Shown here piece by piece: positions 25,099-33,753 of a stretch of 60,597 bases of DNA. Below the pieces are notes generated by a model that saw only the letters and a program-made list of their open reading frames with translations, did not search any database and was not told the DNA's origin. A program made the translations under genes and the position numbers. Position 1 is the first letter of the stretch; each line of letters starts with the position of its first letter. This DNA is from Chlamydiota bacterium (GTDB lineage Bacteria > Auribacterota > JACPWU01): positions 1-60,597 of the forward strand of contig JACOUC010000071.1 of the NCBI GenBank assembly GCA_016178055.1. Reading direction: 5' to 3'.

Positions 25099-25503
25099 AT
25101 GCTACAAGATATTTTTCTGACTGCAACCGAAGCAGCAAAAAAACTAGGAATTACAAAATCCTTAATGGCTCGATATTGTCGAGAAAAGCGCTTAAAACAA
25201 TGTTTAAAAAAGGGGCACATGTGGTTTATTCCGTTATCTTCTTTTGATCGTTTTAAAAAAATTCAAGATGGTTATTCTTCTGGAAGGCCTCGAAAAAAAG
25301 TTCGATATTCAATCTTCTGGAGAGAACAATCCATTCCATCGAAAGAAGAAGCAATTCCTATTCTCTTTAGACGTGCCCCTCAGCTTATTCCTAAAATGAT
25401 TCCAAAATCCGTCGCAGAAAAATACGCCTGTGAAGGAAGAACCCCTCTTGAAAGGATTTTCCGTAAGAGCATGATTCGAGGACTTTATGAGAAAAATCCT
25501 TAA
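25099..25503 (+). CDS. helix-turn-helix protein upstream of AbiEii-like gene
   Basis: A 134-residue protein. The N-terminus FLTATEAAKKLGITKSLMAR then YCREKRL and HMWFIP is an excisionase-like (MerR-type) helix-turn-helix. The rest is basic with no recognised domain. ATG 25099 gives the natural domain start; the open frame upstream is not coding-like. The last 17 bp overlap the next gene, a nucleotidyltransferase of the AbiEii type, so this is probably the regulator or antitoxin partner. The -10-like TATAAT lies just before the start. Confidence 0.72.
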   Translation: MLQDIFLTATEAAKKLGITKSLMARYCREKRLKQCLKKGHMWFIPLSSFDRFKKIQDGYSSGRPRKKVRYSIFWREQSIPSKEEAIPILFRRAPQLIPKMIPKSVAEKYACEGRTPLERIFRKSMIRGLYEKNP

Positions 25504-26155
25504 AGAACATTCTAGAGAAGATATTTTATTGCTTGCCCAATGGGTTTTAAAAGTCCCGCTTATTCGCAAAAATTATGCCCTTTCGGGAGGAACATGGTTG
25601 ACTTTAAGGCTTCCCCAGTATTCACGTTACAGCAAAGACGTAGATGTTCTTTCCTCAAATGAGGGGATTTCAAGTCATAAAGCGATGCTTGAAGTCGTCA
25701 AACAATGTAAACGTGAAAAAGTTCGATATGAAATCACACGTCGAGGGGAGCATTTCTGTCAACTGTATATTCACTATCCCAAATTTGAAACAAAAGTCGA
25801 TATTGGAAAAATTTGGCGTCCGGTAACGTTACTTTATGATCCTCAATTCCACTGTCCTATTTTATCTGAAAAAGATATGATTCTGGAGAAACTCCACTGC
25901 ATTGTGGATCGAATTGAACCCACGGACATTTATGATTTGTACCTTCTTCACACGAGTTACCCAAGTGAATTTAGAAAGGCCCTAGAGAATCTTTCAGAAA
26001 GTTTAGAGGTGAGCCAACTCTTGATTCAAATGAATCGTTGTCTGGAGTTAACAGAGGGGATTGGAACAAAAGAAGTTCTTTCTAAAAAAGAGACCCTTTG
26101 GATGAATTCGCATTTGCCCAAATTAATCAAAGATATTCATGAGGGGATGAAATGA
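25487..26155 (+). CDS. AbiEii-like nucleotidyltransferase toxin
   Basis: A 222-residue protein of the nucleotidyltransferase AbiEii/AbiGii toxin family. YALSGGTWLTLRLPQYSRYSKDVDVLS is, in pieces, the GG(T) and RxSxDxD-like catalytic region, and KDMILEKLHCIVDR plus DIYDLYLL are the usual downstream blocks (KLxA, RDxxDLxxL-like). Family members transfer nucleotides to tRNA or protein and stall growth. Here it overlaps a small HTH gene by 17 bp. That recalls type IV AbiE modules, although the partner is not the usual AbiEi. Confidence 0.8.
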   Translation: MRKILKEHSREDILLLAQWVLKVPLIRKNYALSGGTWLTLRLPQYSRYSKDVDVLSSNEGISSHKAMLEVVKQCKREKVRYEITRRGEHFCQLYIHYPKFETKVDIGKIWRPVTLLYDPQFHCPILSEKDMILEKLHCIVDRIEPTDIYDLYLLHTSYPSEFRKALENLSESLEVSQLLIQMNRCLELTEGIGTKEVLSKKETLWMNSHLPKLIKDIHEGMK

Positions 26156-26157
26156 GG

Positions 26158-27423
26158 TTAACCACACAACCACTTCCAAAATGGAATTATTTCGATGATT
26201 CGCCCCTCTTTTTTTTCTTTTCCTTCTTCATCCCAGGTGATGATTTTTAATGTTCGACACGATAGGTCTTTTGAGGCCTTGAGAAGAGCACGGATTTCTC
26301 GGTGAACCGTTTCTTCAGAGGAAAGAGAATAACAGACTTGGATAAGTTCCTTTGTCTTTAATCCTTCTCGGATTAAGAAGTCCACTTCAAAACCCTCTTG
26401 AGAATAGAAATAAAGTTCCTTCTCCCTGCGCTTCAATTCTAAAAAAACTGCATTTTCAAGAATTCTCCCCTGATGAGGTGCAGTTCGGGGGACCACGGCA
26501 TTTAAAAGCCCCGTGTCAATGCAATAAATTTTTCTTGGAGCACGCAGCTGTTCTTTCAATTTAAAAGAAAAGGCCTTGAGTTGAAATAAAAGATAAGCCT
26601 CTTCAAGATAGTCAAGATAGTTTTTTACAGTATGCACGCTCTTCATTTCAAAAATGTTTCGAATTTTGTGAAAACTCAACCTGGAAGAAAAATGAGAAAG
26701 TGTAAAGAGGGCAATTTCTTTAAGATCCAAGACATGTTTGATTCTATATCTTAAAACGATATCTCGAGTTACAAGACGGTCATACAATTCCTGTAAATAG
26801 CGCTGTTTTGCCTCTAGTTGAAAAACTTCGGGGAATCCTCCATATTTCAAATACTCCTCCAGACGTTTTTTAAGGATGGCCCTCTCACGTGTCGTGGCAA
26901 CAAGAGATTTGGGAAGAGAAACATCATGATAAAGAAGAAACTCTTTGAAGGAGAAAGGAAAAAGCTCTAGGGTAAAGTGTCTCCCCGTCAAGTGTGTGGC
27001 CAACTCTCGGCTCAAAAGTTTAGAATTACTTCCCGTAACAAGAATATTGTATCCGGCCCTGTGCAGTCGATTCACAAAAAGTTCCCAACCCTCAACATTC
27101 TGAATTTCGTCTAAAAAGAGAAATCGAATCTCTCCATGAATTTCATGGAGGACTTCCAAAAAATTATTGAGATCTTGAGCTTTCACCCCGATCAATCTTT
27201 CATCATCAAAATTGATATAACCGTGTTGAATGTTCTTGAGTAGATCTTGACAGAGGGTTGATTTTCCACACCGTCGAACACCTGTCACCACCTTAATAAG
27301 ATGAGAGGTCATGAATTTTCGATGAAGAAAAACACTTTCCCTTTGAATCATTTTATTCTTAGAGAATGCTCTCCTTTCCTCTCTTTGTTCAATCAATATT
27401 TGTCGGATGATTTCTTTGTTCAT
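26158..27423 (-). CDS. AAA+ ATPase with DUF4143 domain
   Basis: A 421-residue protein of the AAA_14/DUF4143 type. The P-loop is GVRRCGKSTL (around residue 48) and the Walker B motif is FLFLDEIQNV. The sensor region NILVTGSNSKLLS follows, then FSFKEFL. The C-terminal half (LRAPRKIYCIDTGLLNAV, and EVDFLIREGLKTKELIQV, a nuclease-like core with E-VDF and K/Q) is the DUF4143 part. Members are widespread in accessory regions with no settled function. It converges on the AbiEii-like gene with 2 bp between. Its own promoter region has GCACAA inverted repeats. Confidence 0.88.
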   Translation of the reverse strand: MNKEIIRQILIEQREERRAFSKNKMIQRESVFLHRKFMTSHLIKVVTGVRRCGKSTLCQDLLKNIQHGYINFDDERLIGVKAQDLNNFLEVLHEIHGEIRFLFLDEIQNVEGWELFVNRLHRAGYNILVTGSNSKLLSRELATHLTGRHFTLELFPFSFKEFLLYHDVSLPKSLVATTRERAILKKRLEEYLKYGGFPEVFQLEAKQRYLQELYDRLVTRDIVLRYRIKHVLDLKEIALFTLSHFSSRLSFHKIRNIFEMKSVHTVKNYLDYLEEAYLLFQLKAFSFKLKEQLRAPRKIYCIDTGLLNAVVPRTAPHQGRILENAVFLELKRREKELYFYSQEGFEVDFLIREGLKTKELIQVCYSLSSEETVHREIRALLKASKDLSCRTLKIITWDEEGKEKKEGRIIEIIPFWKWLCG

Positions 27424-27445
27424 TTAATTTTTATATCCTGTAGAT

Positions 27446-27494
27446 TGCACAAAATATGTATATATTGTGCAGTATATAGCACAATTAAAATTTC
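27446..27494. promoter_or_regulatory. GCACAA inverted repeats before the DUF4143 gene
   Basis: GCACAA and TTGTGC are 12 bp apart around AATATGTATATA, and another GCACAA follows about 15 bp further. It is likely an operator for the leftward ATPase gene; the regulator is unknown. Confidence 0.45.
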
Positions 27495-27551
27495 GTCTAC
27501 ATCTTTGTTTTTTCTGTACGCTAACCGCTAAACGCTGTACGCTATTTCGCT

Positions 27552-29411
27552 ATGTATACCTATCCAAAATCTTATGATGTGATTGTCGTAGGAGCGGGTC
27601 ATGCAGGCTGTGAAGCTGCCTTGGCCACTGCCCGGATGAACCTAGAGACCGCCCTTTTCACGATTAATCTGGATACCGTTGCTAAAATGCCCTGCAATCC
27701 TGCCATTGGAGGCGTTGCCAAAGGACATTTGGTCCGAGAGATTGATGCCTTGGGAGGAGAAATGGCCAAGGTCACGGACCGGACCAGCATTCAATTTAAA
27801 ATGCTTAATACAAGCAAAGGCCCTGCCGTTTGGGCACCTCGAGCTCAAGCTGATAAAAAACTTTATGCAGCTGAAATGAGACATATTGTTGAAAAGCAGG
27901 CCCATTTAGATTTAAAGCAAGGAATGATCGAAGAAATTTTAACACAACATTCTCATGTAGAAGGAGTTGTAACTAATTCGAATACAATATATAAGTCTAA
28001 AATCGTCATCATTACGACCGGAACTTTTTTAAAAGGCCTTTGCCACATCGGAGAGTCTTCTTTCGCCGCTGGAAGGGCTGGAGAATTTCCATCGTATGGT
28101 CTTTCTGATTCCTTAAAAAAATTGGGATTTGAATTAATTCGTCTGAAAACAGGAACACCGCCACGGATCAATGCCCGATCTATCGACTACAGCAAAGTAG
28201 AGATTCAGCACGGAGATCCAGGAGTCTACTCCTTTTCTCATTTTCCGGTCGAGAAAAGATTGCCACAAGTGCCTTGCTACATTACCTATACAACAAAAGA
28301 GACGGCTTCAATTATTCGTGAAAACATTCATCGCTCCCCTCTTTATTCTGGTAGAATTGTTGGAATTGGTCCCCGGTATTGTCCATCCATTGAAGATAAA
28401 ATCATGAGATTTTCCGATAAACCTCGCCATCAGATTTTTTTAGAACCCGAGGGATTGGATACCGATGAAATTTATATCAATGGCTCTTCGACAAGTCTTC
28501 CAGAAGATGTTCAGGAAAAAATTGTGCGCTCGATTATCGGGCTTGAAAATGCCCAAATCATTCGCTATGGCTATGCCGTAGAATATGATTTTGTCCCGCC
28601 CACGCAACTTCATGGAACACTTGAGACTAAAAGGATTGAAGGGCTTTATTTAGCGGGTCAGATTAATGGAACAAGTGGTTATGAAGAAGCTGCAGCCCAA
28701 GGACTTATTGCTGGAATCAACGCCGGACTTAAGTTGCGCGAGAAACCACCCCTGATTTTGAAGCGTTCAGATGCTTATATCGGTGTTTTGATTGATGATC
28801 TTGTGACCAAGGGAACTAAAGAGCCTTATCGAATATTTACTTCACGCGCAGAATATCGACTTTTGCTTCGACAGGATAATGCAGATATGCGATTGATGAA
28901 ATATGGATATGAGGTGGGTCTAATCCATAGAAATGCTTATGATAAACTTCAAGAGAAAAGAAAAATGATCGATGTTGAATTGGAGCGATTAAGGAAGGCT
29001 TATCATGGTCAAGAAAGTCTTTATCAAATTCTGAAAAGACCTGGAAAAAGTTATGCTGACGTTATTCAGCTTCAAGTCAATCCCATCAAAGACTCGTCCA
29101 AAGAGGCAAAAAAAGGACCTGATCTTTCTCAAGAAATTATTCGTCAAGTTGAAATCGAAGCTAAATATGAAGGCTATATTCACAGGGAATACCAGTTAAT
29201 AGAAAAAATGTTAAAATTAGAAAATAAAGAAATTCCCTTCATTTTAGACTTTAAAAAAATTAAAGGATTAAGAATAGAGGCCCAGGAAAAACTTAATTTT
29301 ATTAAGCCACGTTCAATTGGCCAAGCTTCCCGTATTTCAGGTGTTTCCCCAGCAGATATTTCTACTTTATTGGTTTACCTGCATCAGGTTAAGAAAGAAA
29401 ATTTTTCTTAA
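27552..29411 (+). CDS. mnmG: tRNA uridine-5-carboxymethylaminomethyl modification enzyme MnmG
   Basis: An FAD-dependent tRNA-modifying enzyme, partner of MnmE for U34 modification. The 619-residue protein begins [20 protein letters not shown], the Rossmann FAD site. [20 protein letters not shown] and KTGTPPRI follow, with conserved Cys in the middle region, then [19 protein letters not shown]. The C-terminal helical domain holds [10 protein letters not shown], the MnmE/tRNA contact part. Length is normal. It opens an origin-type locus with parA and parB downstream and a parS-like site 20 bp after its stop. Confidence 0.97.
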   Translation: MYTYPKSYDVIVVGAGHAGCEAALATARMNLETALFTINLDTVAKMPCNPAIGGVAKGHLVREIDALGGEMAKVTDRTSIQFKMLNTSKGPAVWAPRAQADKKLYAAEMRHIVEKQAHLDLKQGMIEEILTQHSHVEGVVTNSNTIYKSKIVIITTGTFLKGLCHIGESSFAAGRAGEFPSYGLSDSLKKLGFELIRLKTGTPPRINARSIDYSKVEIQHGDPGVYSFSHFPVEKRLPQVPCYITYTTKETASIIRENIHRSPLYSGRIVGIGPRYCPSIEDKIMRFSDKPRHQIFLEPEGLDTDEIYINGSSTSLPEDVQEKIVRSIIGLENAQIIRYGYAVEYDFVPPTQLHGTLETKRIEGLYLAGQINGTSGYEEAAAQGLIAGINAGLKLREKPPLILKRSDAYIGVLIDDLVTKGTKEPYRIFTSRAEYRLLLRQDNADMRLMKYGYEVGLIHRNAYDKLQEKRKMIDVELERLRKAYHGQESLYQILKRPGKSYADVIQLQVNPIKDSSKEAKKGPDLSQEIIRQVEIEAKYEGYIHREYQLIEKMLKLENKEIPFILDFKKIKGLRIEAQEKLNFIKPRSIGQASRISGVSPADISTLLVYLHQVKKENFS

Positions 29412-29431
29412 CTTATCCCTAAGACCAAAAT

Positions 29432-29447
29432 TGTTCCACGTGGAACA
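29432..29447. promoter_or_regulatory. parS: parS site 1
   Basis: TGTTCCACGTGGAACA is a perfect 16-bp palindrome and matches the bacterial parS pattern TGTTNCACGTGNAACA. It lies between mnmG and the next gene, 2.1 kb from parB. Confidence 0.9.
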
Positions 29448-29453
29448 ATGATG

Positions 29454-29523
29454 AAAATCCAAAAATCAAACATCAAAAATCAAAATGACAAATCAAAATT
29501 TAAAATGTTTCTACGATGTCATT
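29454..29523. repeat. partial CAAAAATCAAAATG element
   Basis: The left arm (CCAAAAATCAAACATC and AAAATCAAAATGAC) is clear. The right half is replaced by unrelated sequence. Up to 29735 no gene is seen; a promoter for the next gene should be here. Confidence 0.6.
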
Positions 29524-29735
29524 CTTATCTCTCACCCGAAATTTGGGCCTTCTACAAAATCAAACTTGCTCCGTCCACCTCAACTTGTCTGACAATAAGT
29601 CTGGATAGACCTGATTGACTGTGGACTGTAGACTGATTTGCAAAATGATAGTTTATGTATGATAATGGTAAGAGCTTTCAGATTTTTAAAAATTATTTTT
29701 GTCTGAGTGTGTAGTCACATGAAAAGGGGGTAGCA

Positions 29736-30392
29736 TTGAAAGTTAGATTGCTTGCTCAAATCTCATATCTTTCTCTCATATTTGGCTTCATTGATTATAG
29801 AATATGCCTTGCTGATGAAATGAAGAGAAATGTTTTTCTTCTTGGCATTCAATTGGGAGGTGCAGAGTGTACAGCTTCTTTAAATGAAGCATTTTCAAAC
29901 GCTGAACGACCTGGAGCATTTAATTTAATCAAACGAAATGTGTCTTGGAGCATTGATACAGCTCGGCGGATGGGAAATCCAGCCAATTCGCTTGTAGAAC
30001 TTCAATCTCAATTAGACCAACTTTCTTTTTCTCAAATTCAAGAGCGTTTGATTAAAAGTATCGAATCTGAACAAAACAGTTGGGAAAGTTTAAGTACTCA
30101 GATTTCGAGTCTTTTTATATTAGGAGTTCATTTGGAAGGAGCTGAGTGTGTCGCTTCGGGTGTTCAATCTTTTTCACGAAAAGAAAAACCCGGAAGCCTC
30201 GAATTAATCAAAAGAAATGTGATTTGGGTTAAACAAGATGTAAAAGATGTCAAATTGAATCTTGCAGTTAATCAGATTGATGAATTGCTCGTTGCTATAG
30301 ATCACGATGCTTCTTTCTTGGATATTTTAAAAAGATTAGAAAAAATACGCCTGGCTTGGCAGAAGCAACTCGAGTCACAGCCAGCATTTTAG
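29736..30392 (+). CDS. exported protein with two copies of an unknown domain
   Basis: I do not recognise this 218-residue protein. It starts at TTG 29736, preceded by AAGGGGG. The first 28 residues form a signal peptide (hydrophobic core, then CLA-DE). Two related units follow. The first has FLLGIQLGGAECTAS with RPGAFNLIKRNVSW, the second LFILGVHLEGAECVAS with KPGSLELIKRNVIW. Each has one Cys in the GAEC motif and is followed by a helical stretch. The duplication and the Cys pair suggest a small periplasmic ligand-binding or redox module. It sits where rsmG normally lies, between mnmG and parA. Confidence 0.7.
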   Translation: MKVRLLAQISYLSLIFGFIDYRICLADEMKRNVFLLGIQLGGAECTASLNEAFSNAERPGAFNLIKRNVSWSIDTARRMGNPANSLVELQSQLDQLSFSQIQERLIKSIESEQNSWESLSTQISSLFILGVHLEGAECVASGVQSFSRKEKPGSLELIKRNVIWVKQDVKDVKLNLAVNQIDELLVAIDHDASFLDILKRLEKIRLAWQKQLESQPAF

Positions 30393-30445
30393 ATATATCT
30401 TATCGTTTCACCATAAACTTTCAGTTCACCTAAGTAGATCTGGTT

Positions 30446-30566
30446 AATTCAAAATTTAAAAATCAAAATGCAAAATGACAAATTAAAATCCAAAATTTCT
30501 AATGCTATTGCAATGGATGTATTTTAAATTTTGCATTGTCATTTTGCATTTAAATGTTGATTGTTC
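30446..30566 (-). repeat. CAAAAATCAAAATG element, minus orientation
   Basis: The arms are AAATCAAAATGCAAAATGAC and its complement. The core GCTATTGCAATGGATG is the reverse of the core at 5661-5788. It lies between the exported repeat protein gene and parA. Confidence 0.8.
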
Positions 30567-30615
30567 ATAAAACTATTATTATCATTCCTCTTATCATCCA
30601 TAAGATCATTTAATT

Positions 30616-30631
30616 CGTTCCACGTGGAACA
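30616..30631. promoter_or_regulatory. parS: parS site 2
   Basis: CGTTCCACGTGGAACA matches the first site at 15 of 16 positions; the 14-bp palindromic core GTTCCACGTGGAAC is perfect. It is 22 bp upstream of the parA start, so ParB bound here could also affect parA expression. Confidence 0.88.
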
Positions 30632-30652
30632 AAATGATCAAAAAGGGGGATC

Positions 30653-31459
30653 ATGGGAAAAATCATTGCTGTAACGAATCAAAAAGGAGGTGTAGGGAAG
30701 ACAACAACGGCTGTTAATCTATCGGCTTGTTTATGCCGTTTAAATGTCAAGACCTTATTAATCGATATTGATCCACAAGCCAATGCGACGAGTGGGGTTG
30801 GATTAGATAGAAATAAAATTAAAAATAGTATTTATGATGTTCTTGTCAAAAAAATACCCCTTGAAGAAGCTATTTTTGAAACCCTTTTTGATGGTTTAAA
30901 AGTGATTCCATCTTTACCTGATTTATCCGGGGCTGAAGTTGAGCTTTTAGAAATTGATGATAAAAATAATATTTTAACCAACTCTCTATCAATCAGTAAA
31001 GATAGTTATGAAGCCATCATTATTGATTGTCCTCCTTCATTAAATGTCTTAACCATCAACGCGCTATCTGCTTCAGATCTTGTTCTCATGCCAATTCAGT
31101 GTGAGTACTATGCCCTTGAGGGCCTAAGTCAATTGCTTAAAACAGTGGATCTTGTAAAAGAAAATATTAATCCAACACTTTCCATTGCAGGGATTTTGTT
31201 TACCATGGCAGATATCCGGACCAATTTAACGCGTCAAGTGATCGACGAGGTTAAAAAATATTTTCCTGATCGCGTTTATGAGACCATCATTCCTCGAAGT
31301 GTTCGTTTAAGTGAATCACCCAGTTTTGGAAAACCCATTCTTTATTATGATGAAAAATCGATTGCTTCGGAGAGTTATCTTCAATTTGCAAAGGAGGTTA
31401 TCGAAAGAAATTTATCACCAGTGCCTGTGGTAAAAAACAGTTCAAAGTTCAAAATTTAA
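30653..31459 (+). CDS. parA: chromosome partitioning ATPase ParA (Soj)
   Basis: ParA/Soj, the deviant Walker ATPase that moves ParB-parS complexes. The N-terminus IIAVTNQKGGVGKTTTAVNL holds the deviant Walker A (KGGVGKTT). IDIDPQANATSG and YEAIIIDCPPSLNVLT are the A' and B motifs. PRSVRLSESPSFGKPI is the usual C-terminal block. The ribosome site AAGGGGGA fits ATG 30653. Length is 268, slightly longer than usual. The last residues (NSSKFKI) come from an intergenic TTCAAAG repeat that supplies the stop codon. It is followed by parB. Confidence 0.96.
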   Translation: MGKIIAVTNQKGGVGKTTTAVNLSACLCRLNVKTLLIDIDPQANATSGVGLDRNKIKNSIYDVLVKKIPLEEAIFETLFDGLKVIPSLPDLSGAEVELLEIDDKNNILTNSLSISKDSYEAIIIDCPPSLNVLTINALSASDLVLMPIQCEYYALEGLSQLLKTVDLVKENINPTLSIAGILFTMADIRTNLTRQVIDEVKKYFPDRVYETIIPRSVRLSESPSFGKPILYYDEKSIASESYLQFAKEVIERNLSPVPVVKNSSKFKI

Positions 31460-31535
31460 AGTTCAAAGAAAAAGCCGGAACAATTACGTGTGGGGATCTT
31501 TGAACCTTGAACTTTAAACTTTAAACCGTCTTTAA
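31435..31535. repeat. TTCAAAG inverted repeat at the parA-parB junction
   Basis: The left arm begins inside the parA coding end (AACAGTTCAAAGTTC) and the right arm ends just before the parB ribosome site. It supplies the last codons and stop of parA. Confidence 0.8.
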
Positions 31536-31552
31536 GAAGGAGGATTAAATAA

Positions 31553-32419
31553 ATGGCTAAGCAAGCTCTTGGCAAAGGGTTAGGTGCTTTGATTCAAAAA
31601 AATGAAAATTTAAAAGTTGATGCGAGCAAGGTCGAGTTTATTGACATTCACCTGGTGGATGCTAATCCCCAGCAGCCTCGAAAAGATTTTGAGGCCGTGT
31701 CACTAGGCGAACTTAAGGACTCGATTAAAACAAATGGCATTCTTCAACCCATTTTAGTCCGAAAACAGGGGAGTCGTTATGAATTAATTGCTGGAGAAAG
31801 ACGATTAAGGGCAGCTCGAGAACTTGCTTTAACAACGATCCCAGCCCTGATCAAAGAAACGACGGATGAAAAATCTCTCGAAATTGCCATCATCGAAAAT
31901 ATTCAGCGCCAAAATCTCAATCCTATGGAAGAAGCCCGAGCATTTATGAAACTGATGCGGGATTATAAATTAACTCAAGATACTGTAGCAGAAAAAGTTG
32001 GAAAAAATAGAGCGACGGTTGCAAACACCTTACGACTTTTAAATTTGCAAGAGGAAATTCAAGAGATGATTGAAAAAGGTTTGATTTCCTTAGGCCATGC
32101 AAAAGCCATTTTAGGAGTTTCAAATCCTTCCGAACAATTAAAAATTTCCAAAGAGATTGTTGCAAGAGGTCTCTCAGTGAGAGAAGTAGAAGAAAAAGTT
32201 CATTTTTCAAGAAAACTTCCCCTTCATAAGACCCGGTCGCTTCGAAGGGATCCTGTGGTTCGAGAAATTGAGGAAAAATTGGAATCTTCTTTACATACAA
32301 GGGTTTGTATCAAACAAGGAGTTAAAAAAGGCCGTATTGAAGTTGAATACTATTCATCCGATGATCTTGAGAGATTGGTTGATCTTTTAGCCCCATCATC
32401 GATTAATTTAAAAATGTAA
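31553..32419 (+). CDS. parB: chromosome partitioning protein ParB (Spo0J)
   Basis: The CTP-dependent clamp that loads at parS. The 288-residue protein has the N-terminal QALGKGLGALI, the ParB/Srx CTP-binding domain with NPQQPRKDFE and ELIAGERRLRAARE (the GERRxRA motif), and the ENIQRQNLNPMEEARA motif. The helix-turn-helix TQDTVAEKVGKNRATVANTL follows, and the C-terminal dimerisation domain ends in DDLERLVDLL. The start ATG 31553 follows AAGGAGGA. Two parS sites lie upstream within 2.2 kb, completing a parABS system. Confidence 0.96.
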   Translation: MAKQALGKGLGALIQKNENLKVDASKVEFIDIHLVDANPQQPRKDFEAVSLGELKDSIKTNGILQPILVRKQGSRYELIAGERRLRAARELALTTIPALIKETTDEKSLEIAIIENIQRQNLNPMEEARAFMKLMRDYKLTQDTVAEKVGKNRATVANTLRLLNLQEEIQEMIEKGLISLGHAKAILGVSNPSEQLKISKEIVARGLSVREVEEKVHFSRKLPLHKTRSLRRDPVVREIEEKLESSLHTRVCIKQGVKKGRIEVEYYSSDDLERLVDLLAPSSINLKM

Positions 32420-32450
32420 AATCTCCCACCTTAAATAAAAAATTTATAAA

Positions 32451-33593
32451 ATGGAAAATAATAAAAATAATACTATAATCTATTCTAAATCAAAATGTTA
32501 TGTAAAAATAAAAAGAATAGTTATTGTCATTGATTTTTTAGTTACATTTATTTATCTCTTATTTATACAAATAAGTGGTTTATCTTTATCAATTTATAGC
32601 CAAATTAAATTGTTTAATCCCAATTTTTACATACAAAATATGTTATTTGTGGTAGTTTTTATAATAATATCGACATTTGTATTCCTGCCTTCCCATTATT
32701 ATAGTCAATTTTATTTAGAGCACCGATTCCAACTTTCGAAACAAACGTTACGTTCCTGGTTTTGGGATGGAACAAAATCCTTTTTTTTAAATTTGATTTT
32801 TTCTATTGTTTGTCTAGAGACGGTTTATTTTTTACTTAAACAATTTTCAAAAACTTGGTGGATTTTAGGGACTCTTTTCTATTTTTTGTTTACACTTGTA
32901 TTAAGCCGTCTTGCTCCGACCTTCATTCTCCCACTTTTTTACAAACTCAAACCCTTAGAGGATACCGCTCTTGTCGAAAGGTTAAAGGCCTTGTCCGAAA
33001 AAGCCGGAGCAAAAATTATTGGCGTTTTCCAAATGAATATGAGCCGGAAAACCAAAAAGGCAAATGCTATGTTTACGGGTATCGGAAAATCAAAAAGAAT
33101 TATTCTAGGGGATACTTTACTTTCAAATTTTAAACCGGACGAAATAGAAACCGTGCTGGCACATGAATTGGGGCATTATTATCACAAACACATTTGGCGT
33201 CTCATTTTCTTAAATTTTGGAACAACACTGCTTGGATTTTTTCTTATTTCTAGAATTTTGTCGATAGTCCTTTCGACTTTTGGGATTTTTGAAATTGCAA
33301 ACATTGCAGGGTTGCCAACGTTTCTGCTAATTCTTTTTTTATTTTTCCTTTTCGTCATGCCTTTACAAAATGGTTATTCTCGAAAACTTGAAAGACAAGC
33401 CGATCAATTTTCTCTTGAGAGAACACAAATGCCTGATGCCTTTGTGAGAGCCATGCAAAAATTGGCTGAGCAAAATCTTTCAGAGATAAATCCACATCCT
33501 TGGATAGAATTTCTTCTTTATGACCATCCCAGTATTAGAAAAAGAATTGAATTTGCAATAAATTTAAAATCCAAAAATCAAAACGCAAAATGA
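32451..33593 (+). CDS. M48 family (Ste24-like) membrane metalloprotease
   Basis: A 380-residue zinc metalloprotease of the M48A/CAAX protease 1 type. Several membrane helices fill residues 20-150 and again 230-300. The zinc motif HELGHYYHKH (HExxH) is near residue 239, and the third ligand region ERQADQFSLE follows. LYDHPSIRKRIEFA is the usual C-terminal block. It probably degrades membrane proteins or processes peptides at the inner membrane. The 5' part is more AT-rich than its neighbours. The last eleven residues (NLKSKNQNAK region) are encoded by an intergenic repeat (33561-33690). Confidence 0.9.
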   Translation: MENNKNNTIIYSKSKCYVKIKRIVIVIDFLVTFIYLLFIQISGLSLSIYSQIKLFNPNFYIQNMLFVVVFIIISTFVFLPSHYYSQFYLEHRFQLSKQTLRSWFWDGTKSFFLNLIFSIVCLETVYFLLKQFSKTWWILGTLFYFLFTLVLSRLAPTFILPLFYKLKPLEDTALVERLKALSEKAGAKIIGVFQMNMSRKTKKANAMFTGIGKSKRIILGDTLLSNFKPDEIETVLAHELGHYYHKHIWRLIFLNFGTTLLGFFLISRILSIVLSTFGIFEIANIAGLPTFLLILFLFFLFVMPLQNGYSRKLERQADQFSLERTQMPDAFVRAMQKLAEQNLSEINPHPWIEFLLYDHPSIRKRIEFAINLKSKNQNAK

Positions 33594-33690
33594 CAACCTA
33601 AAATCCAAAATTTCTAAGGCTATTGCAAGGGAGACATTTTAAGTTTTACATTGTCCGACAAGATTTTTGATGTTTGATTTTTGGATTTTC
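33561..33690 (-). repeat. CAAAAATCAAAATG element overlapping the M48 gene end
   Basis: The left arm, AAAATCCAAAAATCAAAACG, encodes the end of the M48 protein. The core GCTATTGCAAGGGAGAC and the right arm TTTGATTTTTGGATTTTC follow. Minus orientation by its core. Confidence 0.85.
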
Positions 33691-33753
33691 AAAATTGAAC
33701 ACCAGAAAGATTCATAAGTTTCGCAAAGACTTGATTATGAACGAAAAAATTTT

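Noticed and set aside
27424-30652. A replication origin with DnaA boxes near mnmG-parAB
   Set aside because: No cluster of TTATCCACA-like boxes or dnaA gene is visible; only the gene order and parS sites support an origin nearby.
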